A stretch of 64,000 nt of DNA from Brachybacterium sillae (GTDB taxonomy: Bacteria > Actinomycetota > Actinomycetes > Actinomycetales > Dermabacteraceae): NCBI RefSeq assembly GCF_025028335.1, contig NZ_JAFEUW010000001.1, forward strand, positions 1,488,001 through 1,552,000, in the 5' to 3' direction. The translations under genes and the position numbers were made by a program. The notes beneath the pieces are model-generated. The model was not told the origin of the DNA, did not search any database, and saw only the letters and a program-made list of their open reading frames with translations. Of this stretch, positions 36,810 to 45,158 are shown piece by piece. How positions within the stretch are numbered: position 1 is the first letter of the stretch; each line of letters opens with the position of its first letter.

Positions 36810-37125
36810 GACTGCTCCTCCTGTCGCCGTGTCACCGTCACCGCGTCACCGTTTCCCTCGACACTCTCCGAGGGGGGACGCCCCCAGGGGGAACGCCCGG
36901 AGACGTTCCCGCGGAAACGTCGATGAACTTTCAACCATCGCTGGGTGTGACGCCTCGGCGGTGGGGAATATTCCCGGGGCCAGGGCCGGCACCCGGGGCC
37001 GGCGCTGTGGCTCGCCGCGGGAGCGCCGCACCTGGGGGCGGGAGCGGTGATCGCCGCGAGCATGCCGGCGGCGCGGTGGGGGTCCTTCCGCGCCGCCGGC
37101 AGCCCGGTCGGTGGATCGGATCCGG
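36810..37125. other. 316-bp gap between oxidoreductase gene and hutH stop
   Basis: No gene is supported here. It contains one copy of the dispersed palindrome (36902-36921) and a GC-rich inverted pair near 36980-37010 (GGGGCCAGGGCCGGCACCCGG...). The first 40 bp must carry the promoter and leader of the minus-strand oxidoreductase. Confidence 0.5.
36902..36921. repeat. Dispersed palindrome, copy 3
   Basis: GACGTTCCCGCGGAAACGTC: 20 bp, a perfect dyad except for one position. It is the same sequence as at 26611-26630 and nearly the same as the core at 46709-46728. Confidence 0.7.
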
Positions 37126-38685
37126 TCAGCGCAGGCGGCCGGTGACCTCCTCGACCGCGGTGAGGACGCTGCCGTCGAGCAGGCGCGCCTCGGCCTCGGC
37201 GATGTCGGGGGCGAGGAAACGGTCCGGGCCGGGGCCCTCGACGGTGCGGCGCAGCACCGCGATGGCGGCGGCGGAGGCCTGCGACGGCTCCAGCGGGGAG
37301 CGCAGGTCGATCGCGCGGGCAGCGGTGAGCAGCTCGATGGCGAGCACCCGCCGCAGGTTGGCGATGGCGGTGCGCAGTTTCCGGGCGGCGTGCCAGCCCA
37401 TCGAGACGTGGTCCTCCTGCATGGCGCTGGAGGGGATGGAGTCGACGCTCGCCGGCACCGCCAACCGCTTCATGTCGCTGACCAGGGCGGCCTGGGTGTA
37501 CTGGGCGATCATGAACCCGGAGTCGACGCCCGGGTCGTCGGCCAGGAACGGCGGCAGGCCGTGGCTGCGGGCCTTGTCGAGCATGCGGTCGGTGCGCCGC
37601 TCGGCGATGGAGGCCAGGTCCGCCGCGACGACGGCGAGGAAGTCCAGCACGTAGGCGACGGGCGCGCCGTGGAAGTTGCCGTTCGAGGTGACGGTGCCGT
37701 CCTCCAGCACCACCGGGTTGTCGATCGCCGCGGCGAGCTCCCGCTCGGCGACGGTGCGGGCGTGGGCGATGGTGTCACGCACCCCGCCGGCGACCTGCGG
37801 GGCGCAGCGCAGCGAGTAGGCGTCCTGCACGCGGGAGCCCTCCGCGGCGACGTCGGCGATGATCGGCGATCCCTCCAGCACCGCCAGGATGTTCGCGGCG
37901 GAGTCGGCCTGACCCGGATGGGGGCGCAGCGGCTGGTGCAGTTCGGGGCGGAACACACCGTCGCGGCCGCGCAGGCCCTGCACGGACAGGGCGCAGGTCA
38001 CATCGGCCACCCGCACCAGCGCCTCGAGGTCCGCCAGGGCCATGAGCAGCATGCCGAGCATGCCGTCGGTGCCGTTGATGAGGGCCAGGCCCTCCTTCTC
38101 CTCCAGGGTGATCGGTTCGATGCCGGCCTCGGCGAGGAGCTCCGACACGGGGCGCTCCTGCCCCTGGGCGTCGCGGGCCCGCCCCTCGCCCAGCAGCACA
38201 ATCGCGCAGTGCGCGAGCGGGGCGAGGTCGCCGGAGCATCCGAGGGAGCCGTACTCGTGGACGATCGGGGTGATGCCCGCGTTCAGCAGCGCCAGCATCG
38301 TCTCGATCACGACGGGGCGCACACCGGTGCGGCCGGAGGCGAGGGTCTTCGCGCGCAGCAGCATCAGGGCGCGCACCACCTCGCGCTCGACCTCGGGGCC
38401 GGCGCCGGAGGCGTGGGAGCGGATGAGGGCGCGCTGCAGGTCGCGTCGCATGTCCACCGGGATGGAGGTGTCGGCGAGGGCACCGAAGCCGGTGGAGACG
38501 CCGTACACCGGGGCGTGGTCCGGGGCGGCCAGGGCCTCGATGTGGGAACGCACCGAGGCGACATGCTCGCGGGCGGCGGCGTCGAGCTCCACGCGGGCGT
38601 CGTGGCGGGCGACGGCGAGGACGTCGGCCGGGGTGAGACCGGAGGAACCGAGGGTGATCGTCTGCTGCGAGGTCTGCTGCGTCAT
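37126..38685 (-). CDS. hutH: Histidine ammonia-lyase
   Basis: A 519-residue enzyme converting histidine to urocanate and ammonia. The family hallmark is the MIO-forming loop, here GSLGCSGDLAPLAH with Cys150-Ser151-Gly152 in place of the common Ala-Ser-Gly; Cys in the first position occurs in some HALs. Also visible: YGVSTGFGALAD, QRALIRSHASGAG and MQEDHVSMGWHAARKL. The gene is 127 bp from hutI on the same strand, so hutI-hutH may be co-transcribed. Confidence 0.93.
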   Translation of the reverse strand: MTQQTSQQTITLGSSGLTPADVLAVARHDARVELDAAAREHVASVRSHIEALAAPDHAPVYGVSTGFGALADTSIPVDMRRDLQRALIRSHASGAGPEVEREVVRALMLLRAKTLASGRTGVRPVVIETMLALLNAGITPIVHEYGSLGCSGDLAPLAHCAIVLLGEGRARDAQGQERPVSELLAEAGIEPITLEEKEGLALINGTDGMLGMLLMALADLEALVRVADVTCALSVQGLRGRDGVFRPELHQPLRPHPGQADSAANILAVLEGSPIIADVAAEGSRVQDAYSLRCAPQVAGGVRDTIAHARTVAERELAAAIDNPVVLEDGTVTSNGNFHGAPVAYVLDFLAVVAADLASIAERRTDRMLDKARSHGLPPFLADDPGVDSGFMIAQYTQAALVSDMKRLAVPASVDSIPSSAMQEDHVSMGWHAARKLRTAIANLRRVLAIELLTAARAIDLRSPLEPSQASAAAIAVLRRTVEGPGPDRFLAPDIAEAEARLLDGSVLTAVEEVTGRLR

Positions 38686-38812
38686 GCGGGCCAGTGTGCG
38701 GGGCGCGGCGGCCCGGAACCAAGGGGCTCCGGGCCGCCGGGCGAGCCGCTGACCAGGACCCGTCCGGGATGTCGGATCGGGTGCCCGGGAGCAGGCCGGC
38801 AGGCAGGGGGCG

Positions 38813-40123
38813 TCAGACGACGCGGGTGCCGCGGCGCCACACCTGGTGGGTCAGGGGCATGCCCGGCCGGTACGCGAGGTGGATCGCAGCGGGCGCATCC
38901 AGCACATGCAGGTCGGCTCGGGCGCCGACACCGAGGTGGCCGACGTCGGAGCGCCGCAGCGCGAGGGCCCCGCCGCGGGTCGCAGCGCGCAGCGCCTCCG
39001 CCAGGGACAGGTGCTGCTGCAGCACCGCGGTGCCGACGCAGAAGCTCATGGCGCTGGTGTAGCTGGTACCGGGGTTGCAGTTCGAGGCGATCGCCAGCTG
39101 CGCCCCCGCATCGGCGAGGCGACGGGCCGGGGCCAGCGGCGCCCGCGTGGAGAGATCGCAGGCCGGCAGGATCGTCGCGACCGTCGGCCCGGCGTCGACC
39201 GCGAGACGCCCTTCCCCCTCCCCGCGCACCGGGTGCCCGGCGGTGGAGGCGAGCGCGTCGATATCGGCGTCGGAGAGGAAGTTCAGGTGGTCGACACTGG
39301 CCGCCCCGAGCTCCACCGCGAGCTGCACCCCCGCCTGGGACTCGCCGATCTGGTTGCCGTGCACCCGCAGCCCGAGCCCGGCCTCCCGGCCCGCCTGCAG
39401 CACCCGGCGGGACTGCTCAGTGGTGAACGCGCCCTCCTCGCAGAACACGTCGATCCAGCGCAGCGCGTCCCCGCCCTGCGCCTGCACCGCCTGCAGCATG
39501 TCCCCGGTGACCAGGTCGACGTAGGCGTCGGCGTCGGCCGCCCGGCCGTGGACGGTGACGGTGCCGTCGTACTCCGGCGGCACCAGGTGGGCGCCGAGGA
39601 AAGTGACCTCATCGAGCTCCCCCGCCGCGTGCAGGATGGCGGCGATCTGTGCGGCCTCCGCCTCGGCGGCGACGGTCAGGCCGTATCCGGTCTTCGTCTC
39701 CAGACAGGTGGTGCCGCCGCGCACCGCCTCCGCGATCCGACCCCGCACCAGCTCGGCCAACTGCGCGACGCCCGCTGCGCGGGTCGCCTCCATGGTCACC
39801 CGGATCCCCCCGGCCGCATACGCCTCCCCGGCCATGCGGGCCTCGAACTCCGCCGAGCGGTCCCCGGCGAAGACGAGGTGGGTATGCGAATCCACCCAGC
39901 CCGGCAGCACCGCGCGACCGCCCAGGTCGACGCGCTCGTCGGCGTCGGGGGCGTCGGCGGCGGGGCCTGTCCAGGCGATGCGCTCACCGTCGATCACCAC
40001 GGCGGCGTCCCGCAGCACCTGCTCATCGGTGGCTGCGGCGGCGTTCGGGGTGCCGCGCTCGGCGTCGCGGACGGGGTCGAAAGTCCACAGTTCACTGATG
40101 CCGGTCAGCAGCGTCGTCGTCAT
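38813..40123 (-). CDS. hutI: Imidazolonepropionase
   Basis: A 436-residue amidohydrolase that opens the imidazolone ring in histidine degradation. Motifs: VDSHTHLVFAGDRSAEFEARMAG (metal HxH and the Hut-specific continuation), ETKTGYGL, FLGAHLVPPEY, VDVFCEEGAF-like segment, VHGNQIG, and the late IASNCNPGTSYTSAM. The ATG lies at 40123; upstream codons that extend the frame overlap the promoter. hutU lies 8 kb away on the same strand, beyond an accessory island. No hutG/hutF is in the window. Confidence 0.93.
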   Translation of the reverse strand: MTTTLLTGISELWTFDPVRDAERGTPNAAAATDEQVLRDAAVVIDGERIAWTGPAADAPDADERVDLGGRAVLPGWVDSHTHLVFAGDRSAEFEARMAGEAYAAGGIRVTMEATRAAGVAQLAELVRGRIAEAVRGGTTCLETKTGYGLTVAAEAEAAQIAAILHAAGELDEVTFLGAHLVPPEYDGTVTVHGRAADADAYVDLVTGDMLQAVQAQGGDALRWIDVFCEEGAFTTEQSRRVLQAGREAGLGLRVHGNQIGESQAGVQLAVELGAASVDHLNFLSDADIDALASTAGHPVRGEGEGRLAVDAGPTVATILPACDLSTRAPLAPARRLADAGAQLAIASNCNPGTSYTSAMSFCVGTAVLQQHLSLAEALRAATRGGALALRRSDVGHLGVGARADLHVLDAPAAIHLAYRPGMPLTHQVWRRGTRVV

Positions 40124-40175
40124 GGCACGAGCGTACGGGGGGGCGGAGTGGCTCCCGAAACCGACTGGTGGCCGA

Positions 40176-40700
40176 TCAGTCGGCGCAGTCTCCGGCGACC
40201 ACCGCGGAGACGGCGAGCTCACAGTGGCCCTTGCTGCGGAACTCCAGGCGAAGGCCCCGCCCCTGGGCCGTGCTGGTGAGCCATCCACCGGTCCCACCCG
40301 TCAGCGCGGACGTCTCCGCCATGCCGTGCTTCCGGGCGGCAGAGGTCAGTGCCTCCTCGATGCGGCTCCAGTCGGACGCCTCTCGCCCCAGATAGGTGGA
40401 GGCGCGTCGTCCCGGCACGCGAACCGTGCAGCCTCCGAGGACGGCCGACGACTCCGGGGCCGCCGTGTCAGCCCAGTCGAGGCCCGTGAACGCCTCGCTG
40501 AGGGCCGCCTCCGCATCGGCGAGGAGGGCGCGCAACTCCTCCTGCGCAGCAGCGGCATCCCCGTCGAACACTGTCATCGGCGTGGACTGTCCACTCTCCT
40601 GCATGCGAGGTCCTTCCGGTCGTCTCGTGCAGCCCGGGAGGCCGACCAGCCCTCCCCCCACGACAGCGGCAAGAGGCAGCAGTGACCGTCTCGGGATCAT
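40176..40700 (-). CDS. Putative lipoprotein, 174 aa
   Basis: The N terminus [24 protein letters not shown] is a signal peptide with a twin arginine and a lipobox-like LPGC (Cys24). The mature part is acidic, with a helical MTVFDGDAAAAQEELRALLADAEAAL and three more cysteines (GGCTV, GHCEL, GDCAD), the last two perhaps disulfide-bonded. The function is unknown. It follows hutI by about 50 bp upstream, on the same strand, at the edge of the island. Confidence 0.6.
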   Translation of the reverse strand: MIPRRSLLPLAAVVGGGLVGLPGCTRRPEGPRMQESGQSTPMTVFDGDAAAAQEELRALLADAEAALSEAFTGLDWADTAAPESSAVLGGCTVRVPGRRASTYLGREASDWSRIEEALTSAARKHGMAETSALTGGTGGWLTSTAQGRGLRLEFRSKGHCELAVSAVVAGDCAD

Positions 40701-40884
40701 TCGAGATCACCCTCTCAGCCGGTGCGTGTAGGATCGGCGCGGCCATGGGCCGGGTTCCAGTGTGGTGGGCGGCACCGCGGTGATGCCACTTCGCACGATG
40801 GGGACTTCTCCCCATGGACAGCCGTCGCCGTTCACCATGAACTGCTCTGTCACGCCATTCGAAGCCGCGTATGCACAATACAAA

Positions 40885-42588
40885 CCTCGATGTTTCATCG
40901 GGCTGGTGAGCGGGGTGGGTCGGCGTCGTTGCCGGTGTTGAGCTGCTGATTGTGGCATTCGGGTATGACAGATCGTCGCAGTGTCCGTTGCGGGCGGTCG
41001 GGTTCCACTCCCGAGAGGTTGATGCTGGTCGGTGGGGCGGGTGGTCTCGCCGGGTTAGGTCTGTGCGACGGTGGTGCGGAGCCGGTTGACGCCAGTCAGG
41101 ACCCTCACGGCTTCGGGTGCATGTTCGGCGAGGTGGAGGAGGTTGTGCCGGGCGCGGCGCACGAGGGTCGCGGGGATCTCGAACAACCGCGCGCGGAGCC
41201 GTTTGGGCTCCCACTTCCGCGCATCATGGCCGGTCAGCGCGATGGTCTGCATCCAGGCGACGAGCTCGCTAGCGAGCTGGACGATCTGGCACCAAAGCTG
41301 ATTCTGCGCGAAACCCTGCAACGGCAACTTCTCAAGGCCCATGTCCTTGGCGTTACGGATCCGGTCCTCGCAGCGCGCCCGGCGACGGTGCCGCAGCTCC
41401 AAGACCGGGAGCTGGCCGCGCGGGGAGTTGGTCGCGAACGCGGTGATGCGCATCCCCTCGTGATCGGTGATCCGCAGCTGCGCCCCAGGATGAGGACGTT
41501 CCTTCCGCACGATCACCCGCATCCCGGCAGGCCACCCGGACAGGTCCAGCAGCCCGGTCAGCTCCGCCACCCACGCCCCCTCGCGGATCCCCTCGTCCTC
41601 GGTGTCATAGGCGGGAGTCCACGCCTCCGCCTCATCGATACGTTTCAGCAGGTCAGGGGTGTTTGCGGGGAGGGTGAACCCGACTGAGTAGGCCAGACGC
41701 TGCCGCTGGAGCCAGGCCAGGAAGTCCTTGGTGCCGCCGGCTCCGTCGGTGCGGATCAGGATCTTCTTCGACCCCCGCCCGCCCCGGGCCAGCAGGCCCG
41801 CAGGCAGCTGCGCGAGAGCCTGCCGGGTGACGGTGATGTGATCAGCGGCGGTGTTCGAGCCGGCGTTGCCGGGGCGCAGCTGGATCGCCAGTGGTTCCCC
41901 GGTCCCTTCGCTGCCGTGGTCCAGGAACGCGCACAACGGGTGGTATCCGAAGCCGCGTTTGAACGTCGGTGCGGCCTGCTCCTTCTCGCTGTGGACGTTG
42001 ATCAGGGTGGCGTCGAGGTCGACGACCAGCGGGTTCTTCGCACTGACCCCCACAGTCGGGGAATGGTCTCCGGCGAGGGTCCAGGCTCTTTCACGCGCGG
42101 CCCGGCGGGCTTTCGAGATCGCCTCGATCACGGTGGGCGCGTCCTGGGCGAGGGTGGTGAGCGTGCGGGAGATCGTCGGGGTCGAGGCGACATCACCGAA
42201 CAGGCCCGGCTCGCAACGCAGCAGATCAGTATCCGAAGCATGCTCCCCGCCGATTGCGAGAGTGAGTGCGAGGTCCAGCAGGACCTTCGCCGCGTGGTGC
42301 TCGGCCAGCGGTTTCGTCCACGGAGCCAGTGCTTCCCGCAGCGAAGAGGCGAGGCCGGTGGCGTGGATCGTGTCGGTCAGCAGCACCGCGCCCGCATGCG
42401 AGAGGGCCGGGACCTCAGCGATGTCCACGCGCGGACGGGGGTAGAAGAACAAGGTAGGGTGGGACACCTGAAAGGTGCTCCTTCCAGCGGATGGGTACGC
42501 GTCTCAACACCCCGTATCATCCCAGGCCAGGAGCACCTTTCGCCATTCATTCCGCCGGTCGAGACCACACCCCCGTGAAATCTCGAGG
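40885..42588 (-). mobile_element. Complete IS1380-family insertion sequence (1,704 bp)
   Basis: Ends are imperfect inverted repeats: left CCTCGATGTTTCATCGGGCT, right (reverse complement) CCTCGAGATTTCACGGGGGT. A 4-bp direct repeat CAAA flanks it (40881-40884 and 42589-42592), as expected for this family. One transposase gene fills the element. Near the transposase start a 13-bp inverted repeat, GAAAGGTGCTCCT (42470-42482) and its complement (42529-42541), could form a hairpin that limits outside transcription into the gene. Confidence 0.9.
41055..42467 (-). CDS. IS1380-family transposase
   Basis: A 470-residue DDE transposase. Recognisable blocks: GAVLLTDTIHATGLASSLREAL near the N terminus, VVDLDATLINVHSEKE (first Asp), GYHPLCAFLDHG, LIRTDGAGGTKDFLAWL (second Asp) and RARCEDRIRNAKDMGLEKLP (catalytic Glu region). 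The frame is intact, so the copy may be active. Confidence 0.9.
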   Translation of the reverse strand: MSHPTLFFYPRPRVDIAEVPALSHAGAVLLTDTIHATGLASSLREALAPWTKPLAEHHAAKVLLDLALTLAIGGEHASDTDLLRCEPGLFGDVASTPTISRTLTTLAQDAPTVIEAISKARRAARERAWTLAGDHSPTVGVSAKNPLVVDLDATLINVHSEKEQAAPTFKRGFGYHPLCAFLDHGSEGTGEPLAIQLRPGNAGSNTAADHITVTRQALAQLPAGLLARGGRGSKKILIRTDGAGGTKDFLAWLQRQRLAYSVGFTLPANTPDLLKRIDEAEAWTPAYDTEDEGIREGAWVAELTGLLDLSGWPAGMRVIVRKERPHPGAQLRITDHEGMRITAFATNSPRGQLPVLELRHRRRARCEDRIRNAKDMGLEKLPLQGFAQNQLWCQIVQLASELVAWMQTIALTGHDARKWEPKRLRARLFEIPATLVRRARHNLLHLAEHAPEAVRVLTGVNRLRTTVAQT

Positions 42589-42734
42589 CAAAGGCGGTTA
42601 TGACGACATCGAGAATGGTGGGCATCCCGATGATCCGCTCTTCACGCTGACAGGGCCCAGTATCCGGCACGCGACCGCCACCGGCACCCCCACCCGGGCA
42701 CCGACCCCGGCCATCTCCTTCACGCGCGGATAGA

Positions 42735-43037
42735 TCATTTTGGGGGCGTGATGTGAGCCTGCGACAGATACGCCGCCGCGCGCCGCAGCACCTCGTTTTC
42801 CATCTCCAACTCCCGGATCCTGCGCAGCGCCTGCGACATGTCCTTGCGCGCCTCTGGATCGGTGGTCGGGGTCTTCCCATGGGACTTGAACCTCGCGTCA
42901 CGGATCCACGCCTGCAGCGTGGTTTTCGCCACTCCGAGGTCCTTGACGACCTGCTTCTGCGGGATACCCGACTCGACCAACGCGACCGCGTCGCGCTTGA
43001 ACTCGTCGGTGTAGGTGATCTTCGGCATGGTTGCCAT
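42735..43037 (-). CDS. IS3-family OrfA without its OrfB (IS remnant)
   Basis: A 100-residue OrfA-type DNA-binding protein: YTDEFKRDAVALVESGIPQKQVVKDLGVAKTTLQAWIRDA (HTH) and a C-terminal zipper IRELEMENEVLRRAAAYLSQ. It is unlike the OrfA at 6430. The frame ends at 42735 and no orfB follows; calpain-like sequence follows instead. The element is therefore a remnant that cannot move itself. GAAAGG precedes ATG 43037. Confidence 0.8.
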   Translation of the reverse strand: MATMPKITYTDEFKRDAVALVESGIPQKQVVKDLGVAKTTLQAWIRDARFKSHGKTPTTDPEARKDMSQALRRIRELEMENEVLRRAAAYLSQAHITPPK

Positions 43038-43064
43038 CCTTTCAGCACGACGCCCTCTCAGGAA

Positions 43065-43694
43065 TCATGCGGTCTTGGAGTCACCCAAACCTTCGGCAGT
43101 CCCGGCCCCTTGCATAAGTTCTACGAGGAATGGCATCGCCGACGACGGGTTCGGTCCTTTGCGACCCGGGCGCATTTCAGGATCGATGGCCTGGGCGATG
43201 CCAGATGCGTCGTGCACCCGGTGGAACGGGAACGACTGCGAGAGAATCTTGCCCTTGACGAGACCCAGCTTGTCCATAAGCTCGTCGAGCTGCGCCGAGG
43301 TCAATGCTGAGCGCTTGTCTTCGGCGTGCCATCGCAGCCATGCCTCGAACTTGAGGTTCGAGATCAGAAGCCGTATCTTCTCTCGTTCCGCAAGTTTAAT
43401 GGCCGCGGGCAACGTCTGGTGTTCATCAACGTCGACCAGGCACACGCAGTCGTCGTACTTTCTGTCGTTCTCTTTCGCTTCGTTACGCTTCTCGATGCAC
43501 TTCTGGACGACTCTCAACGGATCCTTACCCACCGAAACAGGCTTGACGATAGCCGTCGCACCCTTGCTTCGCAGGTAGCGGTTCAGGCCCTCAACGTACT
43601 GAGGTTCGGTGCGGGTGCCTTCGGTGACGACAAGGATGCGCCGCGCAGGCTGCCGATGAGGCCTGCCGCGACGTCGACGCTGTCCGCCCGCCAC
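43065..43694 (-). CDS. rloB: RloB-family protein (TOPRIM-like), putative defence effector
   Basis: A 209-residue RloB-like protein. The N-terminal basic tail is followed by ILVVTEGTRTEPQYVEGLNRYL, where Glu25 matches the TOPRIM acidic residue. VCLVDVDEH supplies the DxD (Asp88, Asp90), then SNLKFEAWLRWH, a family hallmark. TOPRIM domains cleave or nick nucleic acid. It starts 5 bp after the RloA stop (GTG, with TAGGA upstream), so the two are one operon. The last ~10 residues differ from what I would expect and may be altered by the adjoining IS remnant. Confidence 0.8.
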   Translation of the reverse strand: MAGGQRRRRGRPHRQPARRILVVTEGTRTEPQYVEGLNRYLRSKGATAIVKPVSVGKDPLRVVQKCIEKRNEAKENDRKYDDCVCLVDVDEHQTLPAAIKLAEREKIRLLISNLKFEAWLRWHAEDKRSALTSAQLDELMDKLGLVKGKILSQSFPFHRVHDASGIAQAIDPEMRPGRKGPNPSSAMPFLVELMQGAGTAEGLGDSKTA

Positions 43695-43699
43695 TATTC

Positions 43700-45043
43700 C
43701 TACGCCTCCCCCGCGTCGACAAGCGCGGCAAACAGGCTCGGTGAAAGCCGCGGGGTACCGCCGTACCGTCCAGTGAGGTATCGCTTCGCTACGTTGGCAT
43801 CCGGGTGCTTGGGGAAGTCGGCCAGGCAGGTCAGCTCGGTCACGCCCTCGTTCGTTTTGTCGGTCAGCCAGATCTGTTCAGGCTCGAGACGGACCTCGCT
43901 CAGTGGTGAGAGGACGTAGGACTCGTGGCTGGTGAAGATGAGCTGTGCGTGATGCCTGTTGACGAGCGGGTCTGAGAACGCGCCGAGGAGCACTTCGAGC
44001 AGATGCGGGTGAAGACTTGCATCGATCTCATCGACCAAGAGCAGCCCGCCACCGCGCAGTGCTTCAAGTGCTGGCACTGCGATCGCGAGCCAAGCGATGG
44101 TTCCATCGCTCTCCTCGTGGATAGAGAAAGGTGGGCAGTCGTCAGCGGTTCCACGATGGGTAAAGAGAAGACGACGTGCGACCTGTTCGAGCTCATCAGC
44201 TTCAAGTTCCTCTGGGTCATCCTCTCCGTCTGGCTCCCCCTTCTTAACGGAGGCGTCTTCGTCCTCTTCCTCGCGCAGGTCACGTTCAAGTCGACGGAAC
44301 GCCAGGCGGATCCGTTCTGGGATGTTGGTTTCTTCAATACTGACGTTCAAAACGCCGATATCCGCGACTTGAAGCAGTGCTTCAAGATCGGGGAACGTCA
44401 CATCGCCGTCTGCCAGGGAGTCTGCGAGTTTGGACAAGCGAACGGCGCGGTGCGAGTCCTTGACCAAGACGATGTCGAAGCTCTCGACCAGGTCATCCGC
44501 GAAGGCGTATAGCGATGACTCCTTCAGTAGGAGCGCGCGGCTGAGAACGAGTTCTCGGGGTGTTACCTCGATCTTGGTGCGAAGGCTCGGGTGGAACGTA
44601 AGCAGACCTTCTTCTCGATCTCGCTCCAGCAGTGTGCGCCAGCGTGAACTGGGGACATCGCGCAGCCATTCTCGTCTGATTCCGTCTTGGTCGACCTCGA
44701 AGCCGTAGACGTAGCGGCGTCCATCGTGGACGAGGTCAAGTTCGTAGAGACTCGTTGAAGTCCGGGAGTTCCCGTCGAGCTTGAACGGTGCCCGCCGCAT
44801 GGACTTCGACTCCTGCCACACCGTGGCAGAGTGCAGGATCGCAGTGAAGGCATAGCGGAGAGCGTCCAATACCGCGGACTTACCGGTTGCGTTGCCTCCA
44901 AAGATCCCAGCGAGCGGATAGCTCACCGCGCTCCAGTTGCCATCCTTTGGCTGGAGGGTCTTCAGCGCAGAGCGAGTGAGATCGATCGCGACCTCGTCGC
45001 GGATGCTCTTGTGGTTGCGCACGGTGAAGCTCAGCAGGATCAT
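43700..45043 (-). CDS. rloA: RloA-family AAA ATPase, putative defence sensor
   Basis: A 447-residue AAA15/AAA21-type (ABC-like, SMC-head) ATPase. It opens with FTVRNHKSIRDEVAIDL, a signature of this group; Walker A is GGNATGKS (49-56) and Walker B is LLLVDEIDASLHPHLLEVL (Asp338, Glu339), with a downstream IFTSHESYVLSP switch His. A long charged insertion (DLREEEDEDASVKKGEPDGEDD) sits near 255-285. In AbiL- and PARIS-like systems such an ATPase senses phage and controls a TOPRIM partner. Base composition is clearly lower in GC than the flanks, suggesting recent transfer. The gap upstream (45044-45158) is AT-rich and should hold the promoter. Confidence 0.82.
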   Translation of the reverse strand: MILLSFTVRNHKSIRDEVAIDLTRSALKTLQPKDGNWSAVSYPLAGIFGGNATGKSAVLDALRYAFTAILHSATVWQESKSMRRAPFKLDGNSRTSTSLYELDLVHDGRRYVYGFEVDQDGIRREWLRDVPSSRWRTLLERDREEGLLTFHPSLRTKIEVTPRELVLSRALLLKESSLYAFADDLVESFDIVLVKDSHRAVRLSKLADSLADGDVTFPDLEALLQVADIGVLNVSIEETNIPERIRLAFRRLERDLREEEDEDASVKKGEPDGEDDPEELEADELEQVARRLLFTHRGTADDCPPFSIHEESDGTIAWLAIAVPALEALRGGGLLLVDEIDASLHPHLLEVLLGAFSDPLVNRHHAQLIFTSHESYVLSPLSEVRLEPEQIWLTDKTNEGVTELTCLADFPKHPDANVAKRYLTGRYGGTPRLSPSLFAALVDAGEA

Positions 45044-45158
45044 GCAGCTATGCTAGCACGGAGCACTCGGTTGGGTACGTTTTTCGAGCAAATTGACCAG
45101 CTCGGCACGCTCATTCCGATCTTAGACCCTCAAGAAGGCTCGCCTCAGAACCCGCGCC

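Larger units (their letters stand above)
40783..42733 (+). pseudogene. Calpain-like peptidase fragment split by an IS1380 element
   Basis: The left piece (40783-40884) ends in TPFEAAYAQYK and the right piece (42593-42733) continues GGYDDIENGGHPDDPLFTLTG, in frame once the IS and one CAAA copy are removed. The joined AYAQYKGGYDDIENGG resembles the catalytic-domain end of bacterial calpain-like (C2) cysteine peptidases (EKAYAQ..GGY..IEGG). The upstream Cys and His sites are absent, so it was already a fragment, or the N-terminal part was lost earlier. Identification rests on a short match. Confidence 0.4.

Noticed and set aside
40885-43037. Composite transposon formed by the IS1380 and IS3 elements
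   Set aside because: The elements are of different families, and the IS3 copy lacks orfB and recognisable outer ends, so they cannot move the segment together.
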